64,000 bases of DNA from Ancylobacter sp. WKF20. Lineage in GTDB: Bacteria > Pseudomonadota > Alphaproteobacteria > Rhizobiales > Xanthobacteraceae. A model generated the notes under the pieces. It saw only the letters and a list, made by a program, of their open reading frames with translations. It did no database searches and was not told the origin of the DNA. The position numbers and the translations under genes were made by a program. The stretch is taken from positions 3,330,001-3,394,000 of the forward strand of contig NZ_CP121679.1 of assembly GCF_029760895.1 (NCBI RefSeq), given 5' to 3'. Positions 16,788 to 26,083 of this stretch are shown piece after piece (the stretch's first letter is position 1; every line of letters starts with the position of its first letter).

Positions 16788-17858
16788 TCAGTCCGCCAGC
16801 AGCACCGCGTTTTCCCAGCGCCAGCCAACGAGCACCTCGTCGCCGGCAAGGCGTGCCAGCGCCTCCGGGTCAAGCTCGGCGGTCACGCTCTGGCGGCCCG
16901 CCAGCTCGATCTCCACCGTGGTGTGGCTGCCCTTGAAGATGCGGCGCACCACGCGGCCGGGCACGGCGAAGGCGTCGCCCGGCGTCTGGCCGAGGCAGTA
17001 GATCGATTCCGGCCGCACGATGAAGGCGACGCGCGCGCCGATGGCCGGGCTGGTGCCGTTGCGCCGGGCGCGCACGGTCTGGCCCGCCCAGGAGAGCACG
17101 GCCATCTCGCCCTCAAGGCCCAGCACCTGCGCCTCGAACAGATTGCTCTGGCCGATGAAATTGGCCACGAAGCGGCTGCGCGGCGAGGCGTAGAGCGTGT
17201 GCGGGTCACCCATCTGCTCGATGCGCCCGCCATTCATCACCACCACCACGTCGGACATGGTGAGTGCCTCCTCCTGGTCGTGGGTCACGAACAGGAAGGT
17301 CTTGCCGGTGCGCTGCTGGATGGATTTCAGCTCGATCTGCATCTGCTCGCGCAGCTTGGCGTCGAGCGCGCTCAGCGGCTCGTCGAGCAGCAGCACGTCC
17401 GGGTCCGGGGCGAGCGCCCGCATCAGCGCGACGCGCTGGCGCTGGCCGCCGGAGAGCTGCGAGGGCATCCGGTCGGCGAAATCGCCGAGCTGCACCAGCG
17501 CCAGCAATTCCATGGTGCGCCGGTGGATGACGTCGGAAGACAGCCCCTTCAGCTCCAGCCCGAAGGCGACGTTGCGCCCGACGGTGAGGTGCGGGAACAG
17601 CGCGTAGTCCTGGAACACGATGTTCACATTGCGCTTGTTGGGCGGCAGGCGGGTGATGTCCAGCCCGTCCAGCAGGATCTCGCCGGAGGTTGGCAGCTCG
17701 AAGCCGCCGAGCATGCGCAGCGTCGTCGACTTGCCGCAGCCGGAGGGGCCGAGCAGGGTGACGAACTGGCCGGGCGCGATGGACAGATCGAGATCGGCGA
17801 CCGCGGGTGTCGCGCCATAGAGCTTGTTGACGTTGCGGAACTGGACGACAGGCTGCAT
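16788..17858 (-). CDS. ABC transporter ATP-binding protein, spermidine/putrescine (PotA) type
   Basis: A 356-residue ATPase with Walker [10 protein letters not shown], signature [15 protein letters not shown] and Walker B VLLLDEPLSALD. It ends in a TOBE-type regulatory domain (after about residue 240) containing FIVRPESIYCL. It energises uptake together with the two permeases and the binding protein upstream in the same run; its start is three bases from the permease stop. PotA-type transporters carry polyamines, opine-like compounds or other cationic amines; the actual ligand is not visible here. Confidence 0.87.
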   Translation of the reverse strand: MQPVVQFRNVNKLYGATPAVADLDLSIAPGQFVTLLGPSGCGKSTTLRMLGGFELPTSGEILLDGLDITRLPPNKRNVNIVFQDYALFPHLTVGRNVAFGLELKGLSSDVIHRRTMELLALVQLGDFADRMPSQLSGGQRQRVALMRALAPDPDVLLLDEPLSALDAKLREQMQIELKSIQQRTGKTFLFVTHDQEEALTMSDVVVVMNGGRIEQMGDPHTLYASPRSRFVANFIGQSNLFEAQVLGLEGEMAVLSWAGQTVRARRNGTSPAIGARVAFIVRPESIYCLGQTPGDAFAVPGRVVRRIFKGSHTTVEIELAGRQSVTAELDPEALARLAGDEVLVGWRWENAVLLAD

Positions 17859-17861
17859 CGG

Positions 17862-18665
17862 TCAGGCCTTGGAACGACGGGTGAAATGTTCGGCGTAGAG
17901 GCCGACGGCGGCGGTGACGATCAGCACGATCGTCGCCATGGCGTTGATTTCCGGCGACATGCCGCCCTGCACCTTGGCGAAGATCAGCATGGGCAAGGTC
18001 GGCTGGTAGCCGCCGAGGAAGAAGGTGCGCACGAAGTCGTCAATGCTGCTCAGCACGCAGAAGATGGCGCTGCCGGCCAGCGCCGGGGCGAGGTACGGCA
18101 CCGTCACCCGCAGGAAGGCGACGAAATTGTCGGCCCCGAGATCGCGCGCGGCATCCGTCAGGCTGTGCGGCATGGAGCGCAGGCGGGTGAGCACCATCAC
18201 CACCACGAAGGGCACGGCATGGACGGTGTGGCCGAGGATGATGGCGCCGGTGCCGGTCGGAATATCCAGCACGCGGATGAAGATGCGCATCGAGATGGCA
18301 TTGATCAGGCCCGGCACCACCGCCGGCAGGCAGGCCAGCGCGAAGATGATGGCCCGGCCCCAGATGCCCTCCGCCGCGACCAGGAGCGCGATCCACACGC
18401 CGATGACGAGCGCGACCGCCGTCGTCGCCAGCGCGATGAAGATGGAGTAGCCGACCGCGCCGAGAAACTGCTGGTCCTGCAACACCTTGGCGTACCAGTC
18501 GAGCGTCCAGTTCTGGATCGGGAAGGCGATGAAGCTCGCCTCCTTGAAGCTCATCGCCATCATCAGGCTGAGCGGCAGCAGGAGGTAGATCACGAAGATC
18601 CAGTAGGAGGCCGACAGCGCCGTCTTCGGCAGATCGGTGAAATAGCGGCTGGCGAAGCTGGTCAT
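17862..18665 (-). CDS. ABC transporter permease, PotC type
   Basis: A 267-residue permease with six predicted helices and an EAA-type loop (SLTDAARDLGADNFVAFLRVTVP) that contacts the ATPase. ATG 18665 is chosen; an upstream start at 18704 would overlap the preceding permease gene by about 30 bases. The gap to the upstream permease is 10 bases and to the downstream ATPase three bases. Confidence 0.87.
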   Translation of the reverse strand: MTSFASRYFTDLPKTALSASYWIFVIYLLLPLSLMMAMSFKEASFIAFPIQNWTLDWYAKVLQDQQFLGAVGYSIFIALATTAVALVIGVWIALLVAAEGIWGRAIIFALACLPAVVPGLINAISMRIFIRVLDIPTGTGAIILGHTVHAVPFVVVMVLTRLRSMPHSLTDAARDLGADNFVAFLRVTVPYLAPALAGSAIFCVLSSIDDFVRTFFLGGYQPTLPMLIFAKVQGGMSPEINAMATIVLIVTAAVGLYAEHFTRRSKA

Positions 18666-18675
18666 GTGCGCGCCC

Positions 18676-19641
18676 TCAGGATAGCCGCACCGACCGCCCG
18701 CCAACGACCTTCATGAACAGGCCGACGGTGGAGAGCGAGACGATGAGCATCAGGATGGAGAAGGCCGAGCCCGCCGGCCATTTGTCGTTCGAGGCGTGGA
18801 ACAGCGCGGCGATGATCTCGGGGAAGATCACCGTGTTCGGGCCGCCCAGCAGCAGCGGCGCGGTGAAGACACCGATGGAGATGAGGTAGACGAGGCTGCA
18901 GCCGGAGACGATGCCGTCCTTCGACAGCGGCAGGATCACCCGCTTGAACCGCTCGAACGGCCCGGCGCCGAGATCGGCAGCAGCATCAATGAGTTGCGGC
19001 GGGATTTTTTCGATCGCCGAGTAGAGCGGCAGCAGCATGTAGAGGGCGATCAGGTAGACCACGCCGAAGCTGAGCGAGAAATAGGTGTAGAGCATGGGGA
19101 TGGGCCGGTCGATCAGCCCGAGCTCGCGCAGCGCGTAGTTCAGCGCACCGCGATTGGCCAGCAGCATGATGACCGAGAAGGTGCGGATAATCTCGCCCGC
19201 CCAGAACGGCACCAGAAGCAGCAGCAGCGCGCGCTTGCGGTTCTGCGGGCGGATGACCTTCGCCACGTAATAGGCGACCGGGTAGACCACGAGCAGCGTC
19301 ACCACCGTCACCACCGCCGCGAAGATCAGGCTGCGGATGAACGGCATGAAATAGAGCGGCTCGCGGAAGAAAAGCCTGTAATTGTCGAGCGTTAGGATCG
19401 CCCCGCTCTCCGGGGCCGGGTAGGTCTGCATCAGACTGATGCGGCCCATCTGGTAGATCGGGCCGATGTTGAAGGTGACGATCCAGGCCAGCGGCACGAC
19501 GATCAGCAGGATCAGCCGGGCGCGCGGGCTGGCCGCGAGCGCGCCGAGCGTGGCGCCATAAAGCGGCGAGCGGATGAGCCGGCCGATCCAGCCGCGGTAA
19601 CGCGGACCGGCCTCGCGGCGGTCGGTTCGGGTATCCGTCAT
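18676..19641 (-). CDS. ABC transporter permease, PotB type
   Basis: A 321-residue permease with about six helices and an EAA-like loop (QLIDAAADLGAGPFERFKRVILP). The N-terminal ~45 residues are charged and cytoplasmic. Two starts, 19641 (MTDTRTD) and 19656 (MVESSMTD), are both possible; neither has a strong Shine-Dalgarno. A 12-bp stem-loop lies between it and the binding-protein gene, which may lower its expression relative to the binding protein. Confidence 0.86.
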   Translation of the reverse strand: MTDTRTDRREAGPRYRGWIGRLIRSPLYGATLGALAASPRARLILLIVVPLAWIVTFNIGPIYQMGRISLMQTYPAPESGAILTLDNYRLFFREPLYFMPFIRSLIFAAVVTVVTLLVVYPVAYYVAKVIRPQNRKRALLLLLVPFWAGEIIRTFSVIMLLANRGALNYALRELGLIDRPIPMLYTYFSLSFGVVYLIALYMLLPLYSAIEKIPPQLIDAAADLGAGPFERFKRVILPLSKDGIVSGCSLVYLISIGVFTAPLLLGGPNTVIFPEIIAALFHASNDKWPAGSAFSILMLIVSLSTVGLFMKVVGGRSVRLS

Positions 19642-19679
19642 GCTGCTCTCGACCATGGCGTCGTCATCGGCTCCAGTGT

Positions 19680-19709
19680 GCCGGATCGCCCGGAAAAGGG
19701 CGACCCGGC
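19680..19709 (-). other. Intra-operon stem-loop after the binding-protein gene
   Basis: GCCGGATCGCCC and GGGCGACCCGGC form a 12-base stem with one mismatch around a six-base loop. There is no U-run, so it is more like an mRNA-stabilising or processing hairpin than a terminator. Such hairpins commonly raise the level of the binding-protein mRNA relative to the permeases. Confidence 0.5.
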
Positions 19710-19750
19710 CTGTCTCGTGCGTGCAGTCTTGTCAGTGCAGTGAGGTGGAC

Positions 19751-19777
19751 GATCAGGCCGATGAGGCCGATCAGGCC
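19751..19777 (-). repeat. Three-copy 9-bp tandem repeat at the binding-protein stop
   Basis: Three contiguous 9-base units, GATCAGGCC, GATGAGGCC and GATCAGGCC, span the stop codon of the binding-protein gene. The stop is read from the third unit. Likely slippage-derived; no function is evident. Confidence 0.6.
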
Positions 19778-20871
19778 GCCTTGATCTCGGCGGTGGCCTT
19801 GTCGATCATGTCGTTCTTCATCTTGCGGTTGATCGGGCTGAAGAACTGGATCCGCTCGATCTCTTCCTGCGGCAGGGCCAGCGCCGCCCGCTCACGGTCG
19901 TTCAGCAGCTTGTCGACGCCGCCGAAGGCCGAGCTGAAGCCGGACTGCCGGGTCATCGCCGCACCGATCTCGGGCGAGGCGAGGATGGCGTTCAGGAAGG
20001 TGTAGGCGGCGTCCGCGTTCGGCGCGTTGTTGACGATGTTGAAGGAGTAGAGGAAGCCATAGGTGCCCTCCTTCGGGATCGACAGCGCGATCGGATGGCC
20101 GTCCATGATCAGCTTGGCGGCCGGGCCCGACCAGGTCTGGGCGAGGTGGATGTCCTCGTTGAGGAACATCTGCTGCACCTCGGAGCCGGCGTCGTAGTAC
20201 TTGCGCACCTTGTCCTTGTTGGCGATCAGGAAGTCGCGCGCCTTGTTGGTCGCCGCCTGGGCGATCTCGGGCTTGCCCTCATAGGTGACGAAGTCGCCGT
20301 CATTGCCCTGGTACTTCATCACGATCGCGATGAAGTCGGAGATGATGTAGGAGGTCAGCCCCTTGAACTCACCCTCGAACATGTAGCCCCAGGTGTCGGT
20401 GGGCTTGGTGTACTGGGTGTTGCGGGCGAGGCCCTCGAAGCCGGCGAGCAGCGGCACGCCATAGACCTTGCCGTCGATGGTGAGCTGCGGCGCGCCCTTA
20501 TAGGCGCTCGCGAGGTTGCCGAAATTGCCGATGCGGCCGACATCGAGCGGCACGATCAGCTTGGACGCCAGGAACTGCGACAGGCGGTGGCCGGTGACGG
20601 TGACGATGTCGGTGGTCGGCGCGCCGCCCTCGGCGGTGAGCAGATTGTACTGCTTGCCCTGATCGTCGGTCAGGCGGACGCGGACCTCGATGCCGGTGTC
20701 CTTCTGGAACTGGTCGATGAAGGACTGCGGCACGAACTTGTCATAGGTCGTGATGTTCACGACCTTGCTCTGGGCGCGGGCGGGGCGGATGACATAGGGC
20801 GCGGCGACGAGGCCGGCGCCGGCTCCCAGGAGCTTCAGCGTCGAGCGGCGGGTCAGGTCAAATCGGTTCAT
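19771..20871 (-). CDS. ABC transporter substrate-binding protein, PotD/PotF type, Tat-exported
   Basis: A 366-residue periplasmic binding protein. The N-terminus has a twin-arginine signal (LTRRSTLKLLGAGAG) and a likely cleavage after ARA near residue 33. The mature part begins VVNITTYDKFVPQSFIDQFQ, typical of spermidine/putrescine-like binding proteins. Tat export suggests folding before export. It lies 62 bases downstream of the racemase gene and heads the transporter genes. A quaternary amine, polyamine or amino-acid conjugate is a reasonable ligand class; none is proven. Confidence 0.86.
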   Translation of the reverse strand: MNRFDLTRRSTLKLLGAGAGLVAAPYVIRPARAQSKVVNITTYDKFVPQSFIDQFQKDTGIEVRVRLTDDQGKQYNLLTAEGGAPTTDIVTVTGHRLSQFLASKLIVPLDVGRIGNFGNLASAYKGAPQLTIDGKVYGVPLLAGFEGLARNTQYTKPTDTWGYMFEGEFKGLTSYIISDFIAIVMKYQGNDGDFVTYEGKPEIAQAATNKARDFLIANKDKVRKYYDAGSEVQQMFLNEDIHLAQTWSGPAAKLIMDGHPIALSIPKEGTYGFLYSFNIVNNAPNADAAYTFLNAILASPEIGAAMTRQSGFSSAFGGVDKLLNDRERAALALPQEEIERIQFFSPINRKMKNDMIDKATAEIKAA

Positions 20872-20933
20872 GGCATCCTCTGGCGGTTGTCGGTGGACCT
20901 ATCGCGACCCGGAGCTCGCGCGGCGGCCGGGCG

Positions 20934-21671
20934 TCAATGCATGAGTGGGGCCAGCGCGGCAGGCGCCATGGCCCCGCCCTCCCCCAGCGACAGCCGCACG
21001 GCGGCATCGGCGTGGATCAGGGTGGAATCGAAGGTCGGGAAGGCGAAATCCTCCGCGCTCACCAGAAGGCCGATCTCGGTGCAGCCGAGGATGACGCTGT
21101 CGGCCCCGGCCGCGCGCCCCTTCTCGACAATGTCGAGATAGCGCTGCTTGGAGTCCGGGCGAATGATGCCGCAGCACAATTCCGAGAAAATGACCTCGTG
21201 CACCTCCCGGCGCTCCTCGGCTTCCGGCACCAGAACGTCGAGGCCGAAGCGCTCTTCCATGCGGTGGCGGTAGAATTCCTTTTCCATCGTGTACTGCGTC
21301 GCCAGCAGGAGCGGGCGGCGGCACTCGGCGGCGCGCACCGCCGCGCCGGTGACATCGGCGATGTGGATCAGCGGAATGCCGACGCTGGCCTGCACCTGGT
21401 CGGCGAGCAAATGCATGGTGTTGGTGCAGATCAGCACCATCTCGGCTCCCGCCTGCTCCAGCTCGCGCGCCACCTGGCCGAGCGCCTGCGCGGCGGCATC
21501 CCAGTCGCCCGCCTTCTGCAACGCAACGATGTCGCTGAAATTCACCGAGCGCAGCACGATATCGGCCGAGCTCAGCCCGCCCAGCGCCTCACGCACCTGC
21601 TCGTTGAGCCGCCGGTAATAGACGGCCGTGCTTTCCCAGCTCATGCCGCCGATCAGGCCAATCCGCTTCAT
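20934..21671 (-). CDS. Aspartate/glutamate racemase family protein
   Basis: A 245-residue cofactor-independent racemase of the Asp/Glu/hydantoin superfamily (YgeA/RacX-like), with two catalytic Cys in the motifs LICTNTMHLLAD and ILGCTEIGLLV. The N-terminus is MKRIGLIGGMSWEST. Adjacent ATGs at 21671 and 21674 are both possible; the frame to 21734 is rejected as promoter DNA. First gene of the ten-gene run and divergent from the Lrp regulator, which suggests the transported substrate contains or yields an amino acid. Confidence 0.85.
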   Translation of the reverse strand: MKRIGLIGGMSWESTAVYYRRLNEQVREALGGLSSADIVLRSVNFSDIVALQKAGDWDAAAQALGQVARELEQAGAEMVLICTNTMHLLADQVQASVGIPLIHIADVTGAAVRAAECRRPLLLATQYTMEKEFYRHRMEERFGLDVLVPEAEERREVHEVIFSELCCGIIRPDSKQRYLDIVEKGRAAGADSVILGCTEIGLLVSAEDFAFPTFDSTLIHADAAVRLSLGEGGAMAPAALAPLMH

Positions 21672-21674
21672 CAT

Positions 21675-22005
21675 CAAACCCACACTTCCACAGAACGTGG
21701 GAGGGCATGATAAGGGTGTCGCTCGGGAATGCATTGCGTTGTTTTACGCCAAGCGCCTGCAGTTTAGGATATTATCCTACCATTTAGCTGGAATTTAGGA
21801 TGATGTCACGCCCCTTTCGAAGTGGCTACGCGGCGCTCACCAAACGCCCATTTTTTCGCCAAGAATCATCCACCGGCGATGTAGAAGGGCGAGCCTGCGG
21901 TAATATCCTTTCCTTTCGCACCGCGACCTTCACGTATATTGACGTTTTCGACGAACAACGTTCTGCTGAACTACAACCGAATAAAAGGACGGCAGGGGGA
22001 TAGAC
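21675..22005. promoter_or_regulatory. Divergent control region between racemase operon and lrp-like gene
   Basis: 331 bases without a gene, clearly richer in A+T than the flanks. It holds a near-perfect Lrp box (21765-21779) and three TTTAG half-sites at 21763, 21783 and 21794, spaced 20 and 11 bases, close to two and one helical turns. The likely role is control of both directions by the Lrp-type protein. I could not place -35/-10 boxes with confidence; a TTGACG at 21939 is a possible -35 for the plus-strand gene. Confidence 0.65.
21765..21779. promoter_or_regulatory. Lrp-type operator (TAGGATATTATCCTA)
   Basis: Perfect inverted repeat of 7-base arms (TAGGATA/TATCCTA) around one central T. 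It matches 13 of 15 positions of the published E. coli Lrp consensus YAGHAWATTWTDCTR; the two mismatches are symmetric (G at 4, C at 12). It lies about 90 bases upstream of the racemase start. Confidence 0.65.
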
Positions 22006-22467
22006 GTGTTCGACCAGATCGACCGCAAGATAATCGACATCCTGCAACAGGACGCCGGCAAGTCAGTGGTCGAGATCGCCGAGGCGGTGGGGCTGTCGCA
22101 CACGCCGTGCTGGCGGCGCATCAAGCGGATGGAGGAGATGGGCCTCATCCGCAACCGGGTCGTGCTGATCGACCAGCGCAAGGCCAATGTGCCGATGACC
22201 ATCTTCATCTCGGTCAAGGTGCCCCGTCACACCACCGCCTGGCTCGACACCTTCCGCAAGGAGATCCGCGACATCCCCGAGATCATGGAAGCCTACCGCC
22301 TCACCGGCGAGACGGACTATCTACTGCGCGTCGTCGTGCCGAACATCGACGTGTACGACCAGGTCTACAAGAACCTGATCAGCCGCGTGGAGTTCTCCGA
22401 CCTGTCCTCCTCCATCGCCATGGAGGAGATGAAATTCACCACGGCGCTGCCGACCAAATATATCTGA
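22006..22467 (+). CDS. Lrp/AsnC family transcriptional regulator
   Basis: A 153-residue regulator. N-terminal winged HTH: QIDRKIIDILQQDAGKSVVE then AVGLSHTPCWRRIKRMEEMG. C-terminal RAM/ligand-binding domain from about residue 65 with the TGETDYLLRVVVPNIDVYD strand. The start is GTG 22006 with AGGGGGA about 7 bases upstream. It is divergent from the racemase/ABC/monooxygenase operon and 90 bases upstream of the opine-dehydrogenase-like gene, so it is the probable local amino-acid-responsive regulator of both. Confidence 0.88.
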   Translation: MFDQIDRKIIDILQQDAGKSVVEIAEAVGLSHTPCWRRIKRMEEMGLIRNRVVLIDQRKANVPMTIFISVKVPRHTTAWLDTFRKEIRDIPEIMEAYRLTGETDYLLRVVVPNIDVYDQVYKNLISRVEFSDLSSSIAMEEMKFTTALPTKYI

Positions 22468-22557
22468 GCGCCCTATCGGCTCCCCTGGCCCGCCGGTTCG
22501 CCGGCGCCGCGCGCCTTGCTCCGCGCGCCTCGACCTCTCCCGACGAAGGAAATTCCC

Positions 22558-23658
22558 ATGCGTGTCTCGATCCTCGGCGCCGGCTCCATCGCCTTTGGCG
22601 TCGCCGGCTTCCTCGCCGCCGCCGGCCATGAGCCCGTGCTGTGGTCGCCCTCCGGCCGCGCGACGCAGGCGCTCGCCAGTGGCGCGCCGCTGAAGGCGTT
22701 CGGCGCGCTTGAGTTCGAGGGCAAGGTCGCGACCGCCGCCAGCGCCGCCGAGGCCGTTGCGACCGGCGACGTGCTGTTCGTCGCCCTGCCCGGCTATGGC
22801 CACCGCGCCGCCTATGACGCGGTGATCCCGTATATCCGGCCCGGCCAGCCCATCATCATCTCCTCGCACTCCTCCTTCGGCGCGCTCTACCTCGCGCGGG
22901 CGTTGGCGGCGCGGGGCGTGAGCGCGCCCATCATCGTCTGGGGCACGACGCTGCTCACCGCCCGCGTGCAGTCGCCGGTCGGCGCCGACACCGCGCCGGA
23001 CAGTGTGAAGGTGAACACGGTGCGCCAGAAGATCGACGTCGCCACCCTGCCCAAGGAGGCGATCGAGGAGGGGCACGCGCTCTGCACCACCCTCTTCGGC
23101 GACCGCTTCGTGCGCCGCGACGGGCTGCTCGCCATCGCGCTCAGCAACCTCAACCCGCAGAACCATCTCGGCATCGCCCTGCTCAACCTCACCCGCATGG
23201 AAAAGGGCGAGACCTGGGGCCAGGGGGAGCATGTGACGCCCGCCGTCGGGCGCGTCATCGAGGCGCTGGACGCCGAACGCCTCGCCATCGCCGAGAGCTT
23301 CGGCCTGTCGGTCCGCACGGTGCGCGAGCATTTCTCGCTGTCCTTCCACGTGCCGATGGCCAGCGTGTCGGAGATGAACCAGCAGATGCACGCGGAAGGG
23401 CGCGGCGGCTTCGGCCCGACCAGCTTCGATAGCCGCTACATCTTCGAGGATGTGCCCTTCGGGCTCGTGCCGACCGTGCTGCTCGGCCAGCTCACCGGCC
23501 GGCCGGCGACGCTGCACGCGGCGGGCGTGGCGCTGCTCTCGGCCGCCGCCGGGCGCGATCTCGCCGCCGACAACAATCTGCTGCCGGCGCTCGGCCTCGA
23601 CACGCTGTCGGTGGACGCGCTCGCCGCCCTCTGCGCGACCGGGTATCCGGTCGCGTGA
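22558..23658 (+). CDS. NAD/NADP octopine/nopaline dehydrogenase family protein
   Basis: A 366-residue protein. N-terminal Rossmann domain with VSILGAGSIAFGVAGFLAAAGH; C-terminal helical octopine-dehydrogenase-type domain from about residue 190 (NLNPQNHLGIALLNLTRMEKGE). The family reversibly joins or splits an amino acid and a keto acid with NAD(P)H. ATG 22558 follows GAAGGA. It is probably cotranscribed with the Lrp gene. Next to a racemase and an amine-type importer it may oxidatively cleave an imported opine-like compound (inference). Its stop is only three bases from the stop of the convergent kinase gene. Confidence 0.8.
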   Translation: MRVSILGAGSIAFGVAGFLAAAGHEPVLWSPSGRATQALASGAPLKAFGALEFEGKVATAASAAEAVATGDVLFVALPGYGHRAAYDAVIPYIRPGQPIIISSHSSFGALYLARALAARGVSAPIIVWGTTLLTARVQSPVGADTAPDSVKVNTVRQKIDVATLPKEAIEEGHALCTTLFGDRFVRRDGLLAIALSNLNPQNHLGIALLNLTRMEKGETWGQGEHVTPAVGRVIEALDAERLAIAESFGLSVRTVREHFSLSFHVPMASVSEMNQQMHAEGRGGFGPTSFDSRYIFEDVPFGLVPTVLLGQLTGRPATLHAAGVALLSAAAGRDLAADNNLLPALGLDTLSVDALAALCATGYPVA

Positions 23659-23661
23659 GGC

Positions 23662-25272
23662 TCAGCCACGCGCGGCGCGATAGGCGGCCTGGAACGCCTC
23701 GAACGCGGTGAAGCGGCGGTCATGCCAAGCGCGGAGCGCCGGATCGGGCTCATAGACCGCCTCGATCTCCGACATGGCCGACATGGCGGCGGCGAAGCTC
23801 TCATAGCGGCCCGCCGCCACCGCGCCGAGCACGGCGGAACCCAGCAGCACCGGCTCGGGCGAGGTGGTCGCGGCGATGCGGGTACCGCCGGCATCAGCCA
23901 GCACCTGCCGCACCAGCGGGCTCTGCCCGGCGCCGCCGCTGATGACGATGAGATCGGTGCGCGCGCCCTTGGCGTGCTGCGCGTCGAGGATCTGGCGCAG
24001 GCCATAGCCGATGCCGGCAAGGCCCGCCATATAGAGGCCGACAAGGCTCTCCACGCTCTCATCCATGCCGAGGCCGGCGACAATGCCGCGCGCCAGATGG
24101 TCGGCGAAGGGGGCGCGGTTGCCGAGGAATTCCGGCACCACATGCAGCGTGCCGGCAAGCTTGGCGATCGCCGCCGCCCCACCCGCCGCTTCCGCCTGCG
24201 CGGCGAGCCACATGCTGAGATTCTTGCCCTCGGCGCGGGCGATGGTCTCGGCCTGCGGCGCCGCCGGGTGCATCCGCACGAGACGGTCAATGGCCGCGCC
24301 GGCGGCGGACTGGCCGCCCTCGTTCAGCCAGAGGTCCGGCACCATGGCGGAGAAATACGGGCCCCACACGCCCGGCACGAAGGCGGGGTCGGCGGTGGTG
24401 AGCAGCGTGCAGGCGGAGGTGCCGAACACATAGGCCATGCGGTTCAGCGCATCCCCCGCGCCGCCGCGCGCGCCGACCGTGCCGATGCCGCCGGCATGGG
24501 CGTCGATCAGCCCGGCCGCGACCGCCGTGCCCGGCGCAAGGCCGAGCTCGTCCGCTGCCCGCACGGTCAGCCCGGTGCCGAGCGGCGTGCCGGCGGCGAC
24601 GATGTCGGTGCCGATGCGGGCAAAGCCTTTCTCCGCCAGCGCGCCGAGGCCCACTTTACGGAAATAGTCGGCGTCCCAGCGGCGCTCATGCGCCAGATAG
24701 GTCCATTTGCAGGTGACGGTGCAGACCGAGCGGGCGAGGCTGTCGGTCGCCTTCCAGGTGAGGAAATCGGCCAGATCGAGAAACTGCCAGGCGGCGTTGA
24801 AGGTCGCGGGCAGTTCTTCGGCGAGCCAGAGAAGCTTCGGCGTCTCCATCTCCGGCGAGATGATGCCGCCGACATAATCCAGCACCGGGCTGCCGAGCGT
24901 GTTGATGCGGTCGGCCTGCCCGGTGGCGCGGTGGTCCATCCACACGATGATGTCGCGGGCCGCATCGCCATGGCGCCCGACGGGCAGGGACGCCCCGCCC
25001 TCGCCCAGCACCACCAGCGAACAGGTGGCGTCGAAGCCGATGCCCTTGATGTCGGCGGGCGCGATGCCGGCTTTCGCCACCGCCTCGCGCACGCTGGCGC
25101 AGACGCCCGCCCAGATGTCGGCGCTGGACTGCTCGACGATGTCGCCGGGCTCCTTCCACATGCGGATGTCGCGCTTGGCCGAGGCGATGAGCGTGCCCGC
25201 CGCATCGAAAATGCCGGCGCGGACGCTGCCCGTGCCGACATCAATCCCCGCGAAACATCCTTCCATGGTCAC
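23662..25272 (-). CDS. FGGY-family carbohydrate kinase, probable D-ribulokinase
   Basis: A 536-residue FGGY kinase. The phosphate-binding strand reads [16 protein letters not shown], with WMDHRA near residue 120 and the C-terminal [14 protein letters not shown]. The pattern fits the D-ribulose/ribitol (FGGY, YpCarbK-like) subfamily. It likely phosphorylates D-ribulose made by the ribitol dehydrogenase directly upstream. The start is GTG 25272, overlapping the upstream stop (GTGA), or ATG 25266. Last gene of the polyol operon. Specificity for another ketopentose or tetrulose is possible. Confidence 0.83.
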   Translation of the reverse strand: MTMEGCFAGIDVGTGSVRAGIFDAAGTLIASAKRDIRMWKEPGDIVEQSSADIWAGVCASVREAVAKAGIAPADIKGIGFDATCSLVVLGEGGASLPVGRHGDAARDIIVWMDHRATGQADRINTLGSPVLDYVGGIISPEMETPKLLWLAEELPATFNAAWQFLDLADFLTWKATDSLARSVCTVTCKWTYLAHERRWDADYFRKVGLGALAEKGFARIGTDIVAAGTPLGTGLTVRAADELGLAPGTAVAAGLIDAHAGGIGTVGARGGAGDALNRMAYVFGTSACTLLTTADPAFVPGVWGPYFSAMVPDLWLNEGGQSAAGAAIDRLVRMHPAAPQAETIARAEGKNLSMWLAAQAEAAGGAAAIAKLAGTLHVVPEFLGNRAPFADHLARGIVAGLGMDESVESLVGLYMAGLAGIGYGLRQILDAQHAKGARTDLIVISGGAGQSPLVRQVLADAGGTRIAATTSPEPVLLGSAVLGAVAAGRYESFAAAMSAMSEIEAVYEPDPALRAWHDRRFTAFEAFQAAYRAARG

Positions 25273-25997
25273 AGATCCGTTCCGTTCGGCAGAATCACCA
25301 GGTCGCGAATGGTCACGTTACGCGGACGGGTCAGCATGAAGATGACCGAATCGGCCACTTCTTTCGGCTCCATCAGCGCGCCGGCGGCCAGCGCCTCGTC
25401 GAGCTTGGCCTGCGGCCAGTCCTTGATCAGGGCGGTCACCACCGGGCCGGGCAGCACCGCCCCCACCCGCACGCCATGCTTGGCGACCTGCCGGCGCACG
25501 GTGTGGACGAAGGCCTGCACGGCGAATTTCGAGGCGGTATAGACCGGCTCCCACACGACGGGAACCACCCCGGCGATCGACGAGGTGAAGATGATGTCGC
25601 CGGTGCCGCGCTCCACCATGTGCGGCAGCACGGCATGGACGGTGCGGAAGGCGGCGTTGACGTTGAGGTTGAGCACGCGGTCCCACACATCGGGATCGCC
25701 CTCCACGACGTCGCCGCCAATATAGGCGCCGGCATTGGCGTGGAAGATGTCGAGCGGGCCGCAACGGTCGAGGATCTGCGGCAGCATGGTCGCGACGCTC
25801 ACCGGATCGAGCAGATCGACCACCACCGGCACGGCCTTGGGGCCGAGCTCGGCGCAGATCGATTCCAGCGCATCGGCGGCACGGTCGACGAGTGCGACGC
25901 TCGCGCCTTCCTCGATCATGGCGTGGGCGCATTCCAGCCCGATGCCCGACGCCGCGCCGGTGATGGCGGCAACCTTGCCCTGAAGCCGTAAGGCCAT
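25269..25997 (-). CDS. rbtD: SDR oxidoreductase, ribitol 2-dehydrogenase
   Basis: A 242-residue short-chain dehydrogenase oxidising ribitol to D-ribulose with NAD+. Cofactor motif [11 protein letters not shown] motif in [10 protein letters not shown], catalytic Ser in FTSSIAG and Tyr/Lys in YTASK. The stretches [13 protein letters not shown] and [19 protein letters not shown] closely resemble my recollection of Klebsiella ribitol dehydrogenase. It is translationally coupled to the kinase gene, consistent with ribitol to D-ribulose to D-ribulose 5-phosphate. Confidence 0.85.
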   Translation of the reverse strand: MALRLQGKVAAITGAASGIGLECAHAMIEEGASVALVDRAADALESICAELGPKAVPVVVDLLDPVSVATMLPQILDRCGPLDIFHANAGAYIGGDVVEGDPDVWDRVLNLNVNAAFRTVHAVLPHMVERGTGDIIFTSSIAGVVPVVWEPVYTASKFAVQAFVHTVRRQVAKHGVRVGAVLPGPVVTALIKDWPQAKLDEALAAGALMEPKEVADSVIFMLTRPRNVTIRDLVILPNGTDL

Positions 25998-26083
25998 GTG
26001 AAACTCCGGTGGTTCGGTTCTGTGGTGGTCGTCCCTCTCCCGGACGGGGAGAGGGAGTGCGCCGCGCCCTCAGCGTCGGGCGT

